DNA of 6,419 nt from Chloroflexota bacterium (GTDB lineage: Bacteria > Chloroflexota > Limnocylindria > Limnocylindrales > CSP1-4): NCBI GenBank assembly GCA_013813905.1, contig JACCQX010000189.1, forward strand, positions 1 to 6,419. Reading direction: 5' to 3'. Within the stretch, counting starts at the first letter, position 1. Each line of letters begins with the position of its first letter. The notes beneath the pieces are model-generated. The model was not told the DNA's origin. It searched no databases and saw only the letters and a list, made by a program, of their open reading frames with translations. The translations under genes were made by a program, and so were the position numbers. Shown piece by piece: positions 6,191-6,419 of the stretch.

Positions 6191-6197
6191 ATCCGGT

Positions 6198-6338
6198 ATG
6201 GCTGAGGCCTACTGCGTTCGGGACAAGAAGAAGGTCGAGATCCAGGATCCGCAACAGATCACCATGAAGAACGGCAAGCCGGCCACGAAGGGCACTTGCC
6301 CGGAGTGCAAGGGCAGCGTCTTCCGCATCGGGGGCTGA
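6198..6338 (+). CDS. 46-residue DUF5679-type zinc-ribbon-like protein
   Basis: ATG at 6198 to TGA at 6336-6338 encodes 46 residues, too short for most ORF filters. The protein begins MAEAYCVRDKKKVEI, continues with ITMKNGKPATKGTCPEC and ends VFRIGG. This pattern matches, from memory, the DUF5679 family of tiny zinc-ribbon proteins (YCVKC, then TMKNGRPAT-G-CP-CG-K-FRIG), whose function is unknown. Only three cysteines are present: C6, C34 and C37. Residue 9, which I recall as the second Cys of the first knuckle in typical members, is Asp (codon GAC), so metal binding would need D9 as a ligand or be weaker. The protein is Lys-rich, which would fit RNA or DNA contact. It is preceded by a consensus ribosome binding site and three small hairpins, and followed by a strong hairpin, so it may be its own transcription unit and well expressed. 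Confidence 0.85.
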   Translation: MAEAYCVRDKKKVEIQDPQQITMKNGKPATKGTCPECKGSVFRIGG

Positions 6339-6341
6339 CGC

Positions 6342-6378
6342 GACGGCTCCGAGCCGGCCTCGGGCCGCTCGGACCGTC
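6342..6378 (+). terminator. Long bulged GC hairpin after the zinc-ribbon gene, probable terminator
   Basis: The left arm GACGG, bulged C, TCCGAGC, bulged C, GGCC (6342-6359) pairs with GGCC, GCTCGGA, CCGTC (6363-6378) across a TCG loop. This gives 16 base pairs interrupted only by two single-C bulges on the left arm (6347 and 6355). It starts 4 bases after the stop codon. There is no T-tract after it, as with the other hairpin after the surface-protein gene. Position and stability favour a terminator or mRNA 3'-end stabiliser. Confidence 0.65.
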
Positions 6379-6392
6379 CCTCACGAAGCAGC

Positions 6393-6418
6393 GACCAGCA
6401 GTCACAGACCAGCAGTCA
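6393..6418 (+). repeat. 12-bp direct repeat with 14-bp period at the window edge
   Basis: GACCAGCAGTCA occurs at 6393-6404 and again at 6407-6418, separated by CA. The window ends one base after the second copy, so it cannot be told whether this is a pair or the start of a longer array. No coding frame is supported here. Confidence 0.7.
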
Positions 6419-6419
6419 T

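Overview
The window is uniformly GC-rich and gene-dense, with no mobile elements, RNA genes or CRISPR visible. It looks like a chromosomal stretch from a high-GC bacterium. The combination of a DnaE2-type polymerase, a very large Pro/Thr-linked lamin-tail/OB-fold surface protein and a 46-residue DUF5679-type zinc-ribbon protein suggests Chloroflexota (Limnocylindria/Ellin6529-like). That placement is an inference from gene content, not a phylogenetic result.

Layout. (1) Positions 1-639 (+) hold the C-terminal end of a DNA polymerase III alpha-type protein with its OB domain, most like the error-prone DnaE2/ImuC. (2) Positions 657-1403 (-) encode a four-helix membrane protein of unknown function with highly basic ends. 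It converges on dnaE2 with only 17 bp between the two stops. (3) Positions 1404-1569 are a divergent intergenic region with a bulged hairpin and three copies of GATGAG. (4) Positions 1570-5151 (+) encode a 1193-residue secreted, C-terminally membrane-anchored protein: signal peptide, lamin-tail domain, Pro/Thr linker, three tandem pairs of OB-like domains separated by low-complexity linkers, a Gly-rich linker, a seventh OB-like domain, a transmembrane helix and an Arg-rich cytoplasmic tail. (5) A perfect 11-bp GC hairpin follows immediately. (6) Positions 5245-6099 (+) encode a uridine phosphorylase-family enzyme with the phosphate-, ribose- and uracil-contacting residues in place. (7) Three small hairpins lie side by side at 6120-6172. 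(8) Positions 6198-6338 (+) encode a 46-aa DUF5679-type protein, absent from long-ORF listings, with a perfect Shine-Dalgarno and an unusual Asp in place of one zinc-ligand Cys. (9) A long bulged hairpin follows it, and a 14-bp-period direct repeat runs to the window edge.

How the genes may work together: the giant surface protein and the nucleoside phosphorylase lie in the same direction 93 bp apart. Lamin-tail and OB-fold modules occur in bacterial extracellular nucleases and nucleotidases, so a link between surface nucleic-acid handling and nucleoside salvage is conceivable. The surface protein carries no recognisable catalytic domain, and a hairpin separates the two genes, so the link is only a hypothesis. 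The most novel item is the architecture of the surface protein, specifically its repeated two-OB module. No complete new defence or mobile system is evident.
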